DNA from: Rothia sp. P100
GTDB taxonomy: Bacteria > Actinomycetota > Actinomycetes > Actinomycetales > Micrococcaceae
DNA length: 64,000 bases
Direction of reading: 5' to 3'
NCBI RefSeq assembly: GCF_023712425.1
Contig: NZ_JAMAYG010000004.1
Location: forward strand, 124,001 to 188,000
The position numbers and the translations under genes were made by a program. The notes under the pieces were generated by a model, which was not told the origin of the DNA, did no database searches, and saw only the letters and a list, made by a program, of their open reading frames with translations. The first letter of the stretch is position 1; each line of letters begins with the position of its first letter. Shown in pieces: positions 61,902 to 64,000 of this stretch.

Positions 61902-63203
61902 GTGGCAATCGAATACCGTACCTCACCCGGCGCACCGCTCACCAACGATTTGGTGCGCGAACTCCGCAAAGACTTCCCCATCCTAGACCGCACCGTGAAC
62001 GGGAATGCTCTCACATACCTTGATACCGGTGCCACCAGCCAGAACCCTCTGCAAGTGCTGGACGCCGAGCGTGAGTACTACCTCGGGGCTAACTCCGCAG
62101 TTCACCGTGGAGCGCACACCCTCGCTGTTGATGCAACAGATGCCTTTGAGGACGCCCGCCGTACCGTAGCAGGCTTCATCAATGCCGCAGAGACAGAGCT
62201 TGTCTGGACTTCTAATGCCACAGAAGCTCTCAACCTGCTGACCTACAGCTTCGCCAACGCCTCACAGGGGATTGGCGGCCACGATGCTGCCAGATTCGCC
62301 CTGGGGGAGGGCGATGAAATCGTCACCACCGAGCAAGAGCACCACGCTAACATCATTCCCTGGCAGATTCTGGCTGAGCGTACAGGAGCCACTCTACGGT
62401 ACATCCCCGTGACCGATGAGGGTCTCATCGACTATGAGGCTGCGCAGACCATTGTCAGTGACCGCACCCGCGTGCTGACCTTTACCCACGTCTCAAATGT
62501 CGCCGGTTCGGTGACCGATGTTGAAATGTTGGTCTCCCTGGCTCGTAAAGTCGGTGCTATCACCGTGCTGGACGCCTGCCAGTCGGTGCCTCACATGCCG
62601 GTGGACGTCAAAAAACTGGGTGTAGACTTCGCAGCTTTCTCAGCCCATAAGATGCTAGCCCCCACGGGTATCGGAGCGCTCTATGGCAGAAATGAGCTTT
62701 TGGAGGCTATGCCTCCCTTCCTGACCGGTGGATCCATGATTACCAAAGTGACCATGAACGAAGCCCAATGGATGCCTGCCCCCATTAAGTTCGAGGCCGG
62801 AACCCAGCGGGTATCCCAGGCGGTAGCTTGGGCAGCAGCTGTGCGCTACCTGGATCACCTGGGTATGGATCAGGTGCACGCCTGGGAGGCACACCTTGGC
62901 CAACTCTTGGCAGAGGGTATCGCTGAAATTCCCGGCATTCGGCTTATCGGCCCTGCCGCAGGTCAACCACGTGCAGGTCTTGCCGCCTTCCACGTTGAGG
63001 GGGTACACCCCCACGACGTAGGCCAGCTCCTCGATGAAAAAGGCATTGCGGTCAGAGTAGGCCATCACTGCGCTCAGCCCCTACACCGTGCCCTGGGGCT
63101 AACCGCCTCAACACGGGCTAGTGCCTACATCTACAACACCACCGAAGATATTGAACGGTTCGTGGACCAGCTATCAACCGTGCGTGCATATTTCGGCTAC
63201 TAA
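61902..63203 (+). CDS. sufS: Cysteine desulfurase, SufS type
   Basis: SufS removes sulfur from cysteine, as a protein-bound persulfide, for iron-sulfur cluster assembly. PLP enzyme of fold type I: YLDTGATSQNPLQVLD, ANSAVHRGAHTLA, TSNATEALNLL, EQEHHANIIPWQ, VSNVAGSV, FSAHKMLAPTGIGALYG with the PLP Lys (about residue 250), and RVGHHCAQPLH with the catalytic Cys near the C-terminus. Length of 433 is typical for actinobacterial SufS. GTG start 61902 with GAAAGGGCAG upstream. SufU follows after 71 bases. Confidence 0.94.
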   Translation: MAIEYRTSPGAPLTNDLVRELRKDFPILDRTVNGNALTYLDTGATSQNPLQVLDAEREYYLGANSAVHRGAHTLAVDATDAFEDARRTVAGFINAAETELVWTSNATEALNLLTYSFANASQGIGGHDAARFALGEGDEIVTTEQEHHANIIPWQILAERTGATLRYIPVTDEGLIDYEAAQTIVSDRTRVLTFTHVSNVAGSVTDVEMLVSLARKVGAITVLDACQSVPHMPVDVKKLGVDFAAFSAHKMLAPTGIGALYGRNELLEAMPPFLTGGSMITKVTMNEAQWMPAPIKFEAGTQRVSQAVAWAAAVRYLDHLGMDQVHAWEAHLGQLLAEGIAEIPGIRLIGPAAGQPRAGLAAFHVEGVHPHDVGQLLDEKGIAVRVGHHCAQPLHRALGLTASTRASAYIYNTTEDIERFVDQLSTVRAYFGY

Positions 63204-63274
63204 AGACAAAACCGGGGTTAGAGCGCCAGCTGATACCCCTAATTTCTAAACCCATACCCAACACAGGAGAATCA

Positions 63275-63727
63275 ATGAGCGGCCTTGAACAGCTCTACCA
63301 ACAAATTATTCTCGAGCACTCCAAGCAGCGTACCGGCGAAGGTTTGATCGAAGCTGAAGGGAAGCGTGCCGCCAGCAACCACCAGTACAACCCCACCTGC
63401 GGCGATGAAATCAACTTGAGAGTCATCCTCAAAGACCAAGAAGAGGTCATCGAGTCTATTTCTTGGGAAGGGAATGGCTGCTCCATCTCGATGGCGGCAG
63501 CCTCCGTCCTCTCGGAGATGGCACCCGGTATGACAACTCAGGAGTTCCAAGCTCTGGTCGATGACTTCCGCGAAATGCTACGCTCACGCGGCACCGTAGA
63601 ACCTGATGAAGAAGTGCTGGGGGACGCAGCTGCCTTCGCTGGCGTCTCTCGGTTCGTAGCGCGTGTGAAATGCGCTATGCTCTCTTGGGTCGCTGCTGAA
63701 GAAGCCGCTAAGGAAGCATCTGCATAG
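63275..63727 (+). CDS. sufU: Iron-sulfur assembly protein SufU (zinc-dependent sulfurtransferase)
   Basis: SufU accepts sulfur from SufS in Gram-positive bacteria. The ligands are visible in NPTCGDEINLRV (Cys, Asp), EGNGCSISMAAASV (Cys) and ARVKCAMLSW (Cys). The 20-residue insert between the second and third ligands typical of SufU versus IscU is present. Length of 150 is normal. Its partner sufS lies directly upstream. A strong terminator follows. Confidence 0.94.
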   Translation: MSGLEQLYQQIILEHSKQRTGEGLIEAEGKRAASNHQYNPTCGDEINLRVILKDQEEVIESISWEGNGCSISMAAASVLSEMAPGMTTQEFQALVDDFREMLRSRGTVEPDEEVLGDAAAFAGVSRFVARVKCAMLSWVAAEEAAKEASA

Positions 63728-63744
63728 CACCTAACCAGACTGGT

Positions 63745-63784
63745 AAAAACCCTGCCTTCACTCCCGACGGTGGCAGGGTTTTTT
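63745..63784 (+). terminator. Intrinsic terminator after sufU
   Basis: AAAAACCCTGCC (63745-63756) pairs with GGCAGGGTTTTTT (63772-63784), a 12-pair stem, with the 3' arm running into a T-run. It lies 18 bases after the sufU stop. Confidence 0.9.
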
Positions 63785-63928
63785 GTTGCCTAAAACAAGC
63801 TCTGACCTGCGATGTCCCCCAAAAGGCTGGCTCTTCATACTACCCACTAACCTCCTCTTTACCGTACCGTTGAAGAAGACCAAAATACTTCGCGCTCGCA
63901 CCGTGAAGACCAGTATCTTAGGGGATTA

Positions 63929-64000
63929 ATGAACATCGGTTACGCTGCAGGCGCTTTCGACCTCTTTCACGTAGGGCACCTTAACGTGCTCCGTGAAGCT
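63929..64000 (+). CDS. Cytidylyltransferase-family protein (TagD-like), 5' end only
   Basis: Only 24 codons lie within the window: the opening MNIGYAAGAFDLFHVGHLNV carries the HxGH nucleotidyltransferase motif (HVGH) used by glycerol-3-phosphate cytidylyltransferases and related enzymes. AGGGGA lies just before the ATG. It could be TagD-like, feeding a CDP-glycerol or sugar-activation pathway. The substrate cannot be decided from the fragment. Confidence 0.7.
   Translation, partial: MNIGYAAGAFDLFHVGHLNVLREA

Overview
The window is a chromosomal stretch from an actinobacterium, most likely a Rothia-like member of the Micrococcaceae. Signs for this are the WhiB2/DUF3499 pair, a PMT-type mannosyltransferase divergent from the rsmI side, TIGR03089 and LCP proteins next to purE/purK, and the core order tatD, ksgA, ispE, ABC-F, tRNA-Gln, glmU, prs, rplY, pth, sufS, sufU. 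Genus is an inference from gene content. I see no 16S rRNA and ran no search.

Layout. 1-9.6 kb: cell-envelope and purine genes (FemX-like, LCP, purE, purK, GtrA), whiB2, DUF3499, an L,D-transpeptidase lipoprotein and a TIGR01906 membrane protein. 9.6-14.5 kb: PMT mannosyltransferase, DUF368 polyprenyl-phosphate transporter, rsmI, tatD. 14.6-17.2 kb: a GT2 gene, a decayed GT25 gene and a GT87 mannosyltransferase, lying between tatD and ksgA. 17.4-19.2 kb: ksgA-ispE. 19.3-34.9 kb: an accessory region with a polysaccharide-type ABC exporter, a truncated GT4, a zinc alcohol dehydrogenase, a large-subunit catalase, a three-gene membrane/amphipathic cassette (small membrane protein, Holin-X-like, DUF3618), a helical protein and several decayed IS5-like elements. 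Four intact glycosyltransferases follow. 34.9-40.2 kb: ABC-F, a low-molecular-weight tyrosine phosphatase, tRNA-Gln(TTG), glmU and prs.

40.3-60.1 kb is the main exopolysaccharide/capsule locus. It holds nine glycosyltransferase-type genes, a nonulosonic-acid synthase fused to two other domains with its CMP-sugar synthetase, a Wzy-like polymerase, a BY-kinase, a PqqD-like/nucleotidyltransferase pair, and dTDP-rhamnose genes (rfbA, rfbB, and an rfbC-rfbD fusion). 60.4-64 kb: rplY behind a long structured leader, pth, sufS-sufU, and the start of a cytidylyltransferase-like gene.

How it fits together. glmU, prs and the rfb genes supply precursors. The glycosyltransferases and NeuA/NeuB products would build a repeat unit with rhamnose and a nonulosonic acid. 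Wzy, the BY-kinase and the distant phosphatase would control polymerisation and export. LCP could attach the product to peptidoglycan. No priming phosphoglycosyltransferase or Wzx flippase is visible, so the pathway needs genes elsewhere or uses the ABC exporter at 19.3 kb. The points most worth following up are the rplY leader, which carries a cobalamin-riboswitch-like core; the PqqD/nucleotidyltransferase pair without a RiPP maturase; the triple-domain NeuB; and the apparent splitting of a polysaccharide cluster by an AT-rich, IS-flanked stress island.
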